From: Deltaproteobacteria bacterium RIFCSPHIGHO2_02_FULL_40_11
Lineage (GTDB): Bacteria; Bdellovibrionota; JACOXK01; 2-02-FULL-40-11
Assembly (NCBI GenBank): GCA_001798105.1
Contig: MGRI01000048.1
Location: 1-27,143, forward strand
Length of the DNA stretch: 27,143 bases
Direction: 5' to 3'
Both the position numbers and the translations under genes were made by a program. Below are positions 15,254-21,925 of this stretch, piece after piece (the first letter of the stretch is position 1; every line of letters begins with the position of its first letter). The notes beneath the pieces were generated by a model. It did no database searches. It was given only the letters and a program-made list of their open reading frames with translations, and was not told the origin of the DNA.

Positions 15254-15674
15254 TCGCTGTTTTTTGGTTGATCCAAAGAAGAGAGGAAAGTCCGGGCTCC
15301 GTAGGGTAAAGATGCTGGGTAACGCCCAGGGGGTTCTTTTGGAAAGAAGAATTCACGGAAAGTGCCACAGAAAATAAACAGCTTTGGCGTATCGGGTCAT
15401 TCCCGCGAAAGCGGGAATCCAATACCCAAAGTTACGGTGAAAAGGTGAGGTAAGAGCTCACCAGTAGGAAGCGTAAGTTTCTTAGCTCGGTAAACCCCAT
15501 CTGGAGCAAGGCAAAATAGAAAAAGGTGTTTGAAGCTGCCCGTTTCAAAGGTTGAGTGATCAACCTTCACCTTTTGGGTATGCCGCTTGAGGAAGACAGC
15601 AATGTCTTTCCTAGATGAATGATCGTCGCTTCGAAAGAAGTTACAGAACCCGGCTTATAACATGGGTTTCAAAA
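15234..15674 (+). ncRNA. rnpB: RNase P RNA, bacterial type A
   Basis: This is the catalytic RNA that matures tRNA 5' ends. Conserved blocks appear in order: GAGGAAAGTCCGGGCTCC, GGTAACGCCCAGGGGG, a CCACAGAAA block, GGTGAGGTAAGAGCTCACC, GGTAAACCCCAT followed by TGGAGCAAGGC and AATAG, CTAGATGAATGA, and ACAGAACCCGGCTTAT. The ends are set by a perfect 14-bp P1 helix, 15234-15247 with 15661-15674; mature ends may be a few bases inside. The P12 stem (about 15382-15430) carries a REP-like tip at 15395-15420. The 5' strand of P1 overlaps the RNase HI gene and the 3' strand overlaps the stop of the minus-strand gene. Confidence 0.95.
15395..15420. repeat. REP-like hairpin forming the tip of RNase P P12
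   Basis: GGTCATTCCCGCGAAAGCGGGAATCC is split here as GTCATTCCCGCG and CGGGAATCC around GAAAG. It matches the common intergenic REP-type motif and resembles the TGTCATCCC-type element at 4571-4644. It lies in P12, the most variable helix of type A RNase P RNA, where E. coli also has a GC-rich hairpin, so convergent structure is possible. Confidence 0.55.
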
Positions 15675-16469
15675 TCGTTTCGTGATTCCTGCAAATAGAT
15701 TGTTTCCCAGTAAATCTGCGCCAGAAAGCCCCACATGAACACCCGCAATAACATCCATATCTCGTTTTGTATGGTATTCAAGTATTGGCGTTAGAGAAAA
15801 GATACTTTCAATGTCATATCCCAGGTTTTCAAGATCCAGTCTGAGGTGTGCGTCGAATTCTTGCGTTAAGCGCCAAAGTCCCGTTGCATTTAAAGCGGCA
15901 AGGCCAGAGTTTTGATTTCCAATGCCCGCTTTTAAACTCCCCAAAAGCGCAAGATGTTCGGACACGCGTTTTTTCAGGTGTACTTGTGGGAACACAGAAA
16001 ATGTATTGTCTTTGGTTAAAGACAAGGGACCTTTTCCAAAGAGTCCGACTTGAAGCCCTGCAGCCACCTCTGGATTTTTTGCATCTTCTTGTAAGGCTTC
16101 GTAGAGAAAGCCAGGAAGAATGCCACCAAATTGAAACCCTTGATTGCTCTGTGGAAAAGCGCTGAGGGCGGCAGATATCATCCACTTGTCAAAATATGTT
16201 TTTTTGGCCTGTGTTAATAAATTAAACCCTGTGCCAGAAGGGAGGTTCCGATATTCTAAAATAGCGTCCCCCTCTATGAGATTTTTTGGAAGAATTAAAG
16301 AGCGATGAATGCGAGATGCAGGAATTTGATTGATCGGGGTAATGATCGGTTGTTGTGTAATGAGTTCTTTTTTGGGGGGAACAGGTTTTTGGGATATTTT
16401 AATTTCCGCGTGTAAAGGTGCCCCGAAAAAGAAAAACACTAAAAAGAATATACTTAATTTTTGAACCAT
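15669..16469 (-). CDS. Secreted β-barrel-like outer-membrane protein, unknown function
   Basis: A 266-residue protein with a clear signal peptide (MVQKLSIFFLVFFFFGAPLHA, cleavage after about residue 21). A proline-rich stretch follows, then alternating hydrophobic and polar strands rich in Gly, Leu and aromatic residues (AGLQVGLFGKGPLSL, FAGITKRF). It ends in phenylalanine, as outer-membrane barrel proteins often do. ATG 16469 has AAGGAGG upstream and a promoter at 16510-16539. It is separate from the upstream minus-strand operon. No family name is recognised; a small transmembrane barrel or periplasmic protein is the inference. Confidence 0.75.
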   Translation of the reverse strand: MVQKLSIFFLVFFFFGAPLHAEIKISQKPVPPKKELITQQPIITPINQIPASRIHRSLILPKNLIEGDAILEYRNLPSGTGFNLLTQAKKTYFDKWMISAALSAFPQSNQGFQFGGILPGFLYEALQEDAKNPEVAAGLQVGLFGKGPLSLTKDNTFSVFPQVHLKKRVSEHLALLGSLKAGIGNQNSGLAALNATGLWRLTQEFDAHLRLDLENLGYDIESIFSLTPILEYHTKRDMDVIAGVHVGLSGADLLGNNLFAGITKRF

Positions 16470-16509
16470 ACATGCCTCCTTGGATTTTTGATCCTTCTTT
16501 ATTTTTTTG

Positions 16510-16539
16510 ATTATAAAGAAAGAGGCACGTAGGGTTCAA
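16510..16539 (-). promoter_or_regulatory. Probable promoter of the barrel-like gene at 15669-16469
   Basis: On the minus strand TTGAAC (16539-16534), an 18-base spacer and a perfect TATAAT (16515-16510). The start would be near 16503, giving a leader of about 34 nt that contains the AAGGAGG ribosome-binding site. Confidence 0.55.
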
Positions 16540-16550
16540 GTGTAATCGTC

Positions 16551-16952
16551 TTAGGCAGCTTTCTTTTGAACTTTGTCAACTTCTTGGTTGCAGTCTTGTT
16601 TATAGTGATCGATTTCTTGATCGACCCCTTTTACTTGTGCGCTGAGGTGATCTGCTTTACCCATCAGTTCTTGTATACGAGGATTTCCAATGATGTCTGT
16701 GCTGGGTGATTTTGAAAGCCCAATCACTTGCTGCCCAAGTTGTGCACATAAGTCTTGGTATTCTCGGTTCAATCTATGTTTTTTGGCATTCAGTGCGGTC
16801 AAATGGCCTGCTTCTTTGGCCCGAATAGAAAGCACTTTGCTTTCTTCAAGGGTGTATCGGCCTGCCTTTTGTATCCACTGTTTGAGTGATCCCATCAAAC
16901 CCGACATGGATTTCATGAGTTCACCATTGCCTTGGTATTTTACGTTCTTCAT
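16551..16952 (-). CDS. Small helical protein of unknown function
   Basis: A 133-residue, strongly helical and charged protein with no signal peptide or membrane segment. I do not recognise a family. It contains heptad-like stretches (KVLSIRAKEAGHLTALNAKK, LSAQVKGVDQEIDHYKQD) that could form coiled coils. ATG 16952 has AGGAGG seven bases upstream. It lies 13 bases after the stop of the HAMP gene, so it is the last gene of a three-gene minus-strand operon. An adaptor or scaffold role with the two membrane proteins is inference. Confidence 0.8.
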   Translation of the reverse strand: MKNVKYQGNGELMKSMSGLMGSLKQWIQKAGRYTLEESKVLSIRAKEAGHLTALNAKKHRLNREYQDLCAQLGQQVIGLSKSPSTDIIGNPRIQELMGKADHLSAQVKGVDQEIDHYKQDCNQEVDKVQKKAA

Positions 16953-16965
16953 TGCTTCCTCCTAA

Positions 16966-17496
16966 TTATGCAGCACGTTTATACGTTTCTTTGATTTGCT
17001 GCGATTCAAGTTTTTTAATCTTTTCATCTTTTCGATCAAATTCCTGTTTTACTTTAAAAGTGAACTGGTTAAATGCGTCTGCAAGTTCTTGAAACTCATC
17101 AGACTTTCGAATTTGAAAAGGTTTTGTATTTGCAACACCTTCCGCCAGTATTTTGTGAATGCGATTTTGGATCGCATAAATCGGGCCTGCAATTCGGTGT
17201 GTAATAAAAATACCAACGAGAGTGATCAGTCCAATGGTGGATAAAAAGATCACGAGTAAATTCTTATTTAAAAAGTTTTGTTCAATTTCGATCAGTTTTT
17301 GTGCCATGGGTGAAGTAATCGCTCCTGATTCAATCAGCGGGGTTAAATTTAAATGAATATAGTATTTTGCGGCAATGACTGTGATGAGGCACATGACACT
17401 GGCAACAGCAATGAGAAGGCCAATATAGCGTGCTTGAAAATCCAGATTAATTAAATAATTTCGTCTTCGAAAAAGGTTTTGCAATCGATTTACCAT
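16966..17496 (-). CDS. Membrane protein with HAMP domain, no output domain
   Basis: A 176-residue protein. It starts with a basic motif (RRRNYLINLDFQARY), then membrane helix 1 at about residues 25-46, a short periplasmic loop, membrane helix 2 at about 78-97, and a HAMP-type linker (THRIAGPIYAIQNRIHKI ... SDEFQELADAFNQF) that runs into a C-terminal coiled coil. There is no kinase, cyclase or methyl-accepting output domain. Similar stand-alone HAMP proteins are seen in deltaproteobacterial and Omnitrophota-like genomes (family recollection, not searched). Its ATG overlaps the stop of the upstream gene, so the operon is tightly coupled. It may relay a periplasmic signal to the small helical protein. 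Confidence 0.87.
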   Translation of the reverse strand: MVNRLQNLFRRRNYLINLDFQARYIGLLIAVASVMCLITVIAAKYYIHLNLTPLIESGAITSPMAQKLIEIEQNFLNKNLLVIFLSTIGLITLVGIFITHRIAGPIYAIQNRIHKILAEGVANTKPFQIRKSDEFQELADAFNQFTFKVKQEFDRKDEKIKKLESQQIKETYKRAA

Positions 17497-18716
17497 GATT
17501 TTAACCCTCCGGTTTCAATCGTAAATGCCATGGCAGGTGTTAGGAGGCGCCCACTTTTTTGATCAATGGCCATGACATTCATGTCAAATTGACGATACGC
17601 GGTTTCAAAATAAGGAATTTTTAAAACACCCTGATGTAAGGGCCCAAAGGCTTTTTGTTTAATTTTCTTTTCTTTTTCGGATGCCAGACTTCGGGGTGTG
17701 AGTGTGAGTTCTGCCAAATACAATGCATTACTTTTTGGGACGGGCATTTTCCATTCTAAAGCAACGTGCCCTTTTTTCAGTTGAATGTCTCGGTTTAAGA
17801 CAATGACATTGTTAATGGTTTTCCAAGAGAGTTCGAAAAGCTGTGTTTGACTGCTGGCTAAATAGAGTGTGTTTTTTGAAAGCGCAATGCCAATCGGCAG
17901 GGTTTTAAAAATTTCTGAAAATTGAAAATTGGTGTTCGCGACATATTGGCCAATGTATTGTGTTTTGGACCAATCCAATACATGAAGTTCATATTTGTTA
18001 TTCATGAGGAACATAAGATCACGGCTTAGATTCATCCCCCCATAGAGTGCATTCCCAGGAACGGCAATTTCCTTCTGGGCGTGGTTCCAAGCAGAGGGCA
18101 TATAGGCCTGAATGAGAGAATCTTTTCCATTGGTAAATGAAACATAAATTGTATTTTGAACGGGATTCGCCCACATTTGAGAAAGGTCCATGTTTTGAGG
18201 AAAGTCTTTCGATGTCCCAATTAATTTGATTTGAAAATCATTCTTTTGAGCGTGAATACGGTAAATCTTTAAATCTTTTGAAATCCCAAAAAGAAGAGCG
18301 TCGTCGAGTGGGGATACGGTAAGCGCTTGAATTTCAATTGCGTCTTTTGAATACCGCCTGAGGTCAAAAACAGTTTCTGTATTAGGGGTGAATTGAATGA
18401 GTTTTTGGCCTAAGCTAATCCACAAGGTATCCGATTTTGGATGTGCTGTGATCGATGTCATGGACTGAATATATTGTCTAATTTTTGCTTTATAGTCTAA
18501 AGAGGCTGCTGTCAGAAGTGTTGCTCTTTCAAATAAAATGGGATCATGAAAAGAGGTTTGGTCTAAAGCAATCAGGCTTGGATGCGCATTTAAGAAAAAA
18601 GCATTTTCACCATTTCCAATGCGGCGTTCTAAGGTTGTAAGTGCAAATAATAACCCAATCACGAGCACAAGAAGGACACTCATGCGCCAGAGAAATGTGT
18701 GTTTAGCCATTGTCAT
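17490..18716 (-). CDS. Membrane-anchored β-propeller-like protein
   Basis: A 408-residue protein if started at ATG 18716 (an ATG six bases later is equally possible). The longer TTG start at 18770 lies within the likely -10 element and is rejected. One N-terminal membrane helix (about residues 10-28 from 18716) precedes a periplasmic domain of repeated β-strand units with hydrophobic spacing typical of WD40/NHL-like propellers (TLWISLGQKLIQF, DDALLFGISKDLKIYRI, NTIYVSFTNG, NTLYLASSQTQLF). The repeats are degenerate and no named family is recognised. It overlaps the HAMP gene by seven bases. A sensory or structural partner of the HAMP protein is inference. Confidence 0.78.
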   Translation of the reverse strand: MTMAKHTFLWRMSVLLVLVIGLLFALTTLERRIGNGENAFFLNAHPSLIALDQTSFHDPILFERATLLTAASLDYKAKIRQYIQSMTSITAHPKSDTLWISLGQKLIQFTPNTETVFDLRRYSKDAIEIQALTVSPLDDALLFGISKDLKIYRIHAQKNDFQIKLIGTSKDFPQNMDLSQMWANPVQNTIYVSFTNGKDSLIQAYMPSAWNHAQKEIAVPGNALYGGMNLSRDLMFLMNNKYELHVLDWSKTQYIGQYVANTNFQFSEIFKTLPIGIALSKNTLYLASSQTQLFELSWKTINNVIVLNRDIQLKKGHVALEWKMPVPKSNALYLAELTLTPRSLASEKEKKIKQKAFGPLHQGVLKIPYFETAYRQFDMNVMAIDQKSGRLLTPAMAFTIETGGLKSW

Positions 18717-18769
18717 TGTAAGATAACCCCTTTTTTCAGTCCAAAAACGTACCGTACCGCTTACTTTCA

Positions 18770-18797
18770 ATTATAAATAGAATGCTTTTGAAGTCAA
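18770..18797 (-). promoter_or_regulatory. Strong σ70 promoter of the propeller-HAMP operon
   Basis: On the minus strand TTGACT (18797-18792), a 16-base spacer and a perfect TATAAT (18775-18770). The predicted start is near 18763, upstream of ATG 18716, which rules out the TTG at 18770 as a start and sets the beginning of the operon. Confidence 0.65.
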
Positions 18798-19020
18798 TAA
18801 GGTGCCCAAAATTGTTACAGCGTTAGATTTCGACGAAAGTGCTGAATGTACAAAAATGTATAGTAATATTCAATAGATAGGAAAGAACCGAAAATGAATC
18901 GAATTGGAAGTGCGTAGTTTTTTAACAAAATTTTAATTTATGTCTAAAAGAAACACATACCTTGCCCTATATGTAACTCATTAAAATAACTTATATTTTT
19001 TTATTTTTAAGAAAAAGCGA
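18798..19020. other. AT-rich gene-free stretch
   Basis: No open frame with coding character, tRNA-like fold or strong palindrome was seen here. It is the upstream region of the σ54 promoter at 19025-19040, the place where an enhancer-binding protein would be expected to bind. A weak ACATA...TATGT pairing lies near 18957-18977; a binding site cannot be claimed from one copy. Confidence 0.4.
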
Positions 19021-19024
19021 AGCT

Positions 19025-19040
19025 TGGCACAAAGCTTGCT
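19025..19040 (+). promoter_or_regulatory. σ54 promoter (copy 1), for the small RNA candidate
   Basis: TGGCAC, five bases, TTGCT: TTGGCACAAAGCTTGCT matches the σ54 -24/-12 consensus with correct GG-to-GC spacing. It shares 15 of 16 bases with the promoter at 20359-20374. The predicted start is near 19047-19052, ahead of an intrinsic terminator with no protein gene between. Confidence 0.75.
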
Positions 19041-19051
19041 TTATACGAAAG

Positions 19052-19150
19052 TCACATAAATCTCGAACACCTTCTGTCAAATTTACACAACACAACGATA
19101 CCTTATATTGAAGGAGTTGAGTCGCCCGGCTCAGCTCCTTCTTTTTTTTT
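19052..19150 (+). ncRNA. Candidate σ54-dependent small RNA (~100 nt)
   Basis: A transcript from the σ54 promoter at 19025-19040 would run about 100 nt to a strong intrinsic terminator at 19111-19150. It contains no credible open frame. The middle is C/A-rich and probably unpaired (around ACACAACACAACG), a pattern common in base-pairing seed regions. The terminator's 3' arm carries CTCCTT, complementary to Shine-Dalgarno sequences but likely buried. Expression and targets are unknown; the neighbouring σ54-driven outer-membrane protein gene suggests co-regulation. Confidence 0.5.
19111..19150 (+). terminator. Intrinsic terminator
   Basis: An 11-bp stem AAGGAGTTGAG/CTCAGCTCCTT (19111-19121 with 19130-19140, one G-T pair), loop TCGCCCGG, then C and nine T's (19142-19150). 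It works on the plus strand only. No plus-strand protein gene lies upstream, which implies a non-coding transcript. Confidence 0.9.
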
Positions 19151-19161
19151 ATCATTCATTG

Positions 19162-20247
19162 TTAGGGAATTCGAATGTGATTTTTTGAAAAAGGTGCTTG
19201 TTTTAAGGCTTCTTGGGCGCGGTAAAACCCATATTCCCATTGTTTGAGGGCATATTTTCTAAACGCATTTAAATCTTTCGGAACTCTGTGTAAGATTTTT
19301 CCTCGAAGGTAATCGCCAACAGGTTCAAAACCGTGGTCTTTCATTGCTGGCGTATAATCCGTAAAATCCACCCAATGATCTACAGCTTGTGCTGTAATAT
19401 AAGTGTAGCGTTCAATATTGTCGTAGCCATAAAAATGACGTAAGACGACTTGATCAATGAATCCAAATCGTGGCGAATAAGGGATGATGATTTTCTTAGA
19501 AAGATGCCTGGCAAGTTCAAGGGGATATAAATTAATACTTCCACTTAAGTAGTATGTCCCCTCTTTGCGGAATGGATTTATTAAAAAAGGATCTGCAATG
19601 GCTGCTCTGGCAGCTAAATCTGCTGTCCAGTGCATGATTGTTTCTGTCTCAGGGATTAAAAATGAGTCTGGATAGAATCTTGAAATGTTCGATTTAAAAT
19701 TTTCCAAAAAAGAAGCTGTTTGATCATCTGTGAAAAAGACTTCTTTTAAAATCTTTTGGTGTGTATTTTGGAGAGGACGCGTATGGGGATCGATTAGAAT
19801 TTTTCCTGCCGTCATTAAAAGTCTTGGAAAGGTAGAGGAAAAAGGTTTTTGAAAGTTGACCAAATTCATGGGGTCATCAATTCGAAAAATGGATTTTTCA
19901 AGGAAATTTGGGATAAAAGTGTTGGGGCGATGCGTCCATTTTCCATAAAGGTAGCGAACTTGCATACGAATCAGATGCGACATTAAATAAGGGATAGAAA
20001 GCCTATTTGGTTTTACCGTATGGATAAAATCAAAAAAATCTTTGGTTTGAATAAATGCTTTTTGGTCATCTGAACTTGGAAAGCGGTTGATGACAGCACA
20101 GGCCAAGCCGCCTCCACAGGTCCCAATGAGAAGATCAGGTTCATAGCCCATGTGGCGCACACCGGCCAGCATGCCTAAATGAATCGTAAAATTAAAGCTC
20201 CCCCCACCAAAAATCAAACAGCATTCAAAGGGAGGTGATTTGGACAT
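19162..20247 (-). CDS. Patatin-like protein with cysteine in place of the nucleophile serine
   Basis: A 361-residue protein with the patatin-like phospholipase fold order: glycine-rich strand (LIFGGGSFNF, residues 11-20), then LLIGTCGGGLACAVI, which occupies the GxSxG nucleophile elbow but has Cys44 where Ser is expected. Later, YYLSGSINLYPLELA near 230-245 sits where DGG/DGA normally supplies the catalytic Asp; here it reads SGS. The oxyanion-loop Arg is also absent. The Ser-Asp dyad is thus missing, so lipase activity is unlikely. No signal peptide is seen. A possible promoter lies just upstream. A binding or regulatory role, or unusual chemistry with Cys44, is inference. Confidence 0.8.
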   Translation of the reverse strand: MSKSPPFECCLIFGGGSFNFTIHLGMLAGVRHMGYEPDLLIGTCGGGLACAVINRFPSSDDQKAFIQTKDFFDFIHTVKPNRLSIPYLMSHLIRMQVRYLYGKWTHRPNTFIPNFLEKSIFRIDDPMNLVNFQKPFSSTFPRLLMTAGKILIDPHTRPLQNTHQKILKEVFFTDDQTASFLENFKSNISRFYPDSFLIPETETIMHWTADLAARAAIADPFLINPFRKEGTYYLSGSINLYPLELARHLSKKIIIPYSPRFGFIDQVVLRHFYGYDNIERYTYITAQAVDHWVDFTDYTPAMKDHGFEPVGDYLRGKILHRVPKDLNAFRKYALKQWEYGFYRAQEALKQAPFSKNHIRIP

Positions 20248-20256
20248 GATGGATAT

Positions 20257-20286
20257 AGTCTATTTCATTTTGCCCTAAATTGTCAC
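20257..20286 (-). promoter_or_regulatory. Possible promoter of the patatin-like gene
   Basis: On the minus strand GTGACA (20286-20281), 18 bases, TAGACT (20262-20257). The start would fall near 20250, almost at the ATG (20247), and no Shine-Dalgarno sequence is visible, so the mRNA could be leaderless. The match is modest. Confidence 0.35.
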
Positions 20287-20358
20287 CTTGCCAAGAAGTT
20301 TAACGCCAAATACGCCTCTAAAGTAGAAAAAACCGAATCATTTCAAGGAAGCGTATTT

Positions 20359-20374
20359 TGGCACGAAGCTTGCT
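20359..20374 (+). promoter_or_regulatory. σ54 promoter (copy 2), for the outer-membrane protein gene
   Basis: TTGGCACGAAGCTTGCT, a near-perfect -24/-12 element with correct spacing. It differs from copy 1 (19025-19040) by one base in the 16-base core. The expected start is near 20384, giving a leader of about 13 nt that contains GGAGG five bases before the ATG at 20398. Confidence 0.8.
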
Positions 20375-20397
20375 GCTATGTGGTGCTGGAGGTCGAT

Positions 20398-21324
20398 ATG
20401 AAGATAGTACGTTTACTGACATTTTTATTTGTTTTTGGGATCATTTTTTTAGCCAATGCCGAAGAAGCCACACAGTCTGGAACTTTGATTCAAAAACCAC
20501 AGCCTGGCGTGAAACGAACCAGTGTGATTACAGATTTTCAATGGATTCGCGATTTAAATAAAATTCAAATGCAAGGGTATAAGTCTGCCACACAGTACGC
20601 AAAGTTCCATGTCAAAGGAACCTATAAGTTTTCAGACATTACCAATGTATCTTTAAACATTCCTTTTGGATTTTTCTATCAACAGGATGATTATTCGGGA
20701 TTGGGGCAACGTCAGGTGACCAAAATGAATTGGATTTTGGATCGCGTGAAGGCAAGTTTGGATGCCAAACTTTTTCCAGACACTCTTTTAGGGGATATTT
20801 CTTGGAATGTAAAATTGAACACGCCCACGATTTTGGGCAGTATTGCAAGGAGCCAGCGGTTTTATAATCATACCGATTTGTCTTTAGGGCTTACCAATTT
20901 TTTACGTGTTCAAAGTTTACCCTTATTTGTATTGGGGTCTTTTTCTTGGATCAAAAAGTTTGATGCCAAGTACCAAGAGGAAGTTAGACGATATGGCGAT
21001 GAATTTTCTGGATCTTTTGGGTTAGGATATAGCGTGCATTCCAAGATTCATCCAAATTGTTCGCTTCAGTATTCTTATGTAGGGCCCATGGAAACGCGTC
21101 AATTTGGGATGGTTTCAAAAACAGATTCAGGTGCACAAGCGGTACACGTTGTACCCGCGCTTTCCATTCCCCTTACTTATAATTTTTCAATCAATGGCAT
21201 TGCCAGAGTCTTATTGTATCGTTCTGAAGTTACAGGATTACCCAATGCGACGCCACTTTGGGGAAGCTTTGAAGACGAAGGCGATTTATCCATTACGTTG
21301 GGTGCCCGTTTGGGGTTGATGTAA
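20398..21324 (+). CDS. σ54-driven β-barrel-like outer-membrane protein, unknown function
   Basis: A 308-residue protein from ATG 20398, chosen because GGAGG lies five bases upstream and the resulting signal peptide is clean (MKIVRLLTFLFVFGIIFLANA, cut after about residue 21). A GTG at 20380 would precede the predicted transcription start. The mature part alternates hydrophobic and polar residues in strand-like stretches (LSLGLTNFLRVQSLPLF, GLGYSVHSKIHPNCSLQYSY) and ends LSITLGARLGLM, suggesting a barrel. No family is recognised. Its last 39 bases overlap the 3' end of the convergent AMMECR1-domain gene. Confidence 0.78.
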   Translation: MKIVRLLTFLFVFGIIFLANAEEATQSGTLIQKPQPGVKRTSVITDFQWIRDLNKIQMQGYKSATQYAKFHVKGTYKFSDITNVSLNIPFGFFYQQDDYSGLGQRQVTKMNWILDRVKASLDAKLFPDTLLGDISWNVKLNTPTILGSIARSQRFYNHTDLSLGLTNFLRVQSLPLFVLGSFSWIKKFDAKYQEEVRRYGDEFSGSFGLGYSVHSKIHPNCSLQYSYVGPMETRQFGMVSKTDSGAQAVHVVPALSIPLTYNFSINGIARVLLYRSEVTGLPNATPLWGSFEDEGDLSITLGARLGLM

Positions 21325-21876
21325 TAAAACATCTGAGATCGTTTGTGTTTGAAAGGTCCAAACCTTTGCATTCTTAAATTGCCAAGCGTTTGAAGGAAGC
21401 CCCGCTTTTTGGCCCAGCATTCCCAAAAACTCTCCAACATTCCATTTATGTTGCGTGGCTATTTCTGGAAAAAGATAACCTGTTTTGTTTTCGACTGTTA
21501 AATAAAGTCCGTGATGCCCCAGTTGAACATCTGCCATATCTGTAACAGGTTTAAAGTCGTATATATAAATAATTTCAATTTGAATGGATTTCACTTCTCC
21601 GCGTTGAATGGGAAGGTTGTTTGGATCTCCTGTGCCTGCTTGAATGACCATGTTTTGAAGGACCAGGCATAAAGGCTCTTTTTCTTCAAATACGCCTGCT
21701 TTCCCACGAAGTTCTTCATGGCTATAAAGCCGTACAAAAAGAGCTGCTTTTTTTTGGAAAGCTTCTGGGAGTGTTTGGGGGAGGGGCGGAATTTTTCTGG
21801 TTTCTACGTATGTTTCAAGGGTTTGATGTGCAAAATTTATAAGATCTATTTTTTCTTTTTGAGAAAATAGGGTCAT
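21286..21876 (-). CDS. AMMECR1-domain protein (AmmeMemoRadiSam protein A-like)
   Basis: A 196-residue protein matching the AMMECR1 domain along its length: KKAALFVRLYSHEELRGKAG at about 47-66, IQIEIIYIYDFKPV, GHHGLYLTVENKTGYLFPEI, WNVGEFLGMLGQKAGLP and a final WQFKNAKVWTFQTQ. The family signature LRGCIG reads LRGKAG here, so the conserved cysteine is lost, and DPRF reads DPNN. The partner genes of the AmmeMemoRadiSam set (Memo-like and radical SAM) are not in the window. Family function is unclear. The gene overlaps the convergent barrel-protein gene by 39 bases. Confidence 0.85.
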   Translation of the reverse strand: MTLFSQKEKIDLINFAHQTLETYVETRKIPPLPQTLPEAFQKKAALFVRLYSHEELRGKAGVFEEKEPLCLVLQNMVIQAGTGDPNNLPIQRGEVKSIQIEIIYIYDFKPVTDMADVQLGHHGLYLTVENKTGYLFPEIATQHKWNVGEFLGMLGQKAGLPSNAWQFKNAKVWTFQTQTISDVLLHQPQTGTQRNG

Positions 21877-21925
21877 TTAAAAACGGTAACATATTGGCCC
21901 ACCCTTTGCAAAATACTGAAGAGAA

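Noticed and set aside
15848..16165. 105-codon plus-strand frame opposite the barrel-like gene
   Set aside because: Antisense to a gene with a signal peptide, promoter and ribosome-binding site; no family features.
16492..16520. AT-only hairpin TTCTTTAT/ATAAAGAA as a terminator
   Set aside because: Weak stem without GC pairs, and it coincides with the -10 region of a good minus-strand promoter.
18717..18770. N-terminal extension of the propeller-like protein from TTG 18770
   Set aside because: The TTG lies at the -10 hexamer of a strong promoter, so it would not be in the mRNA.
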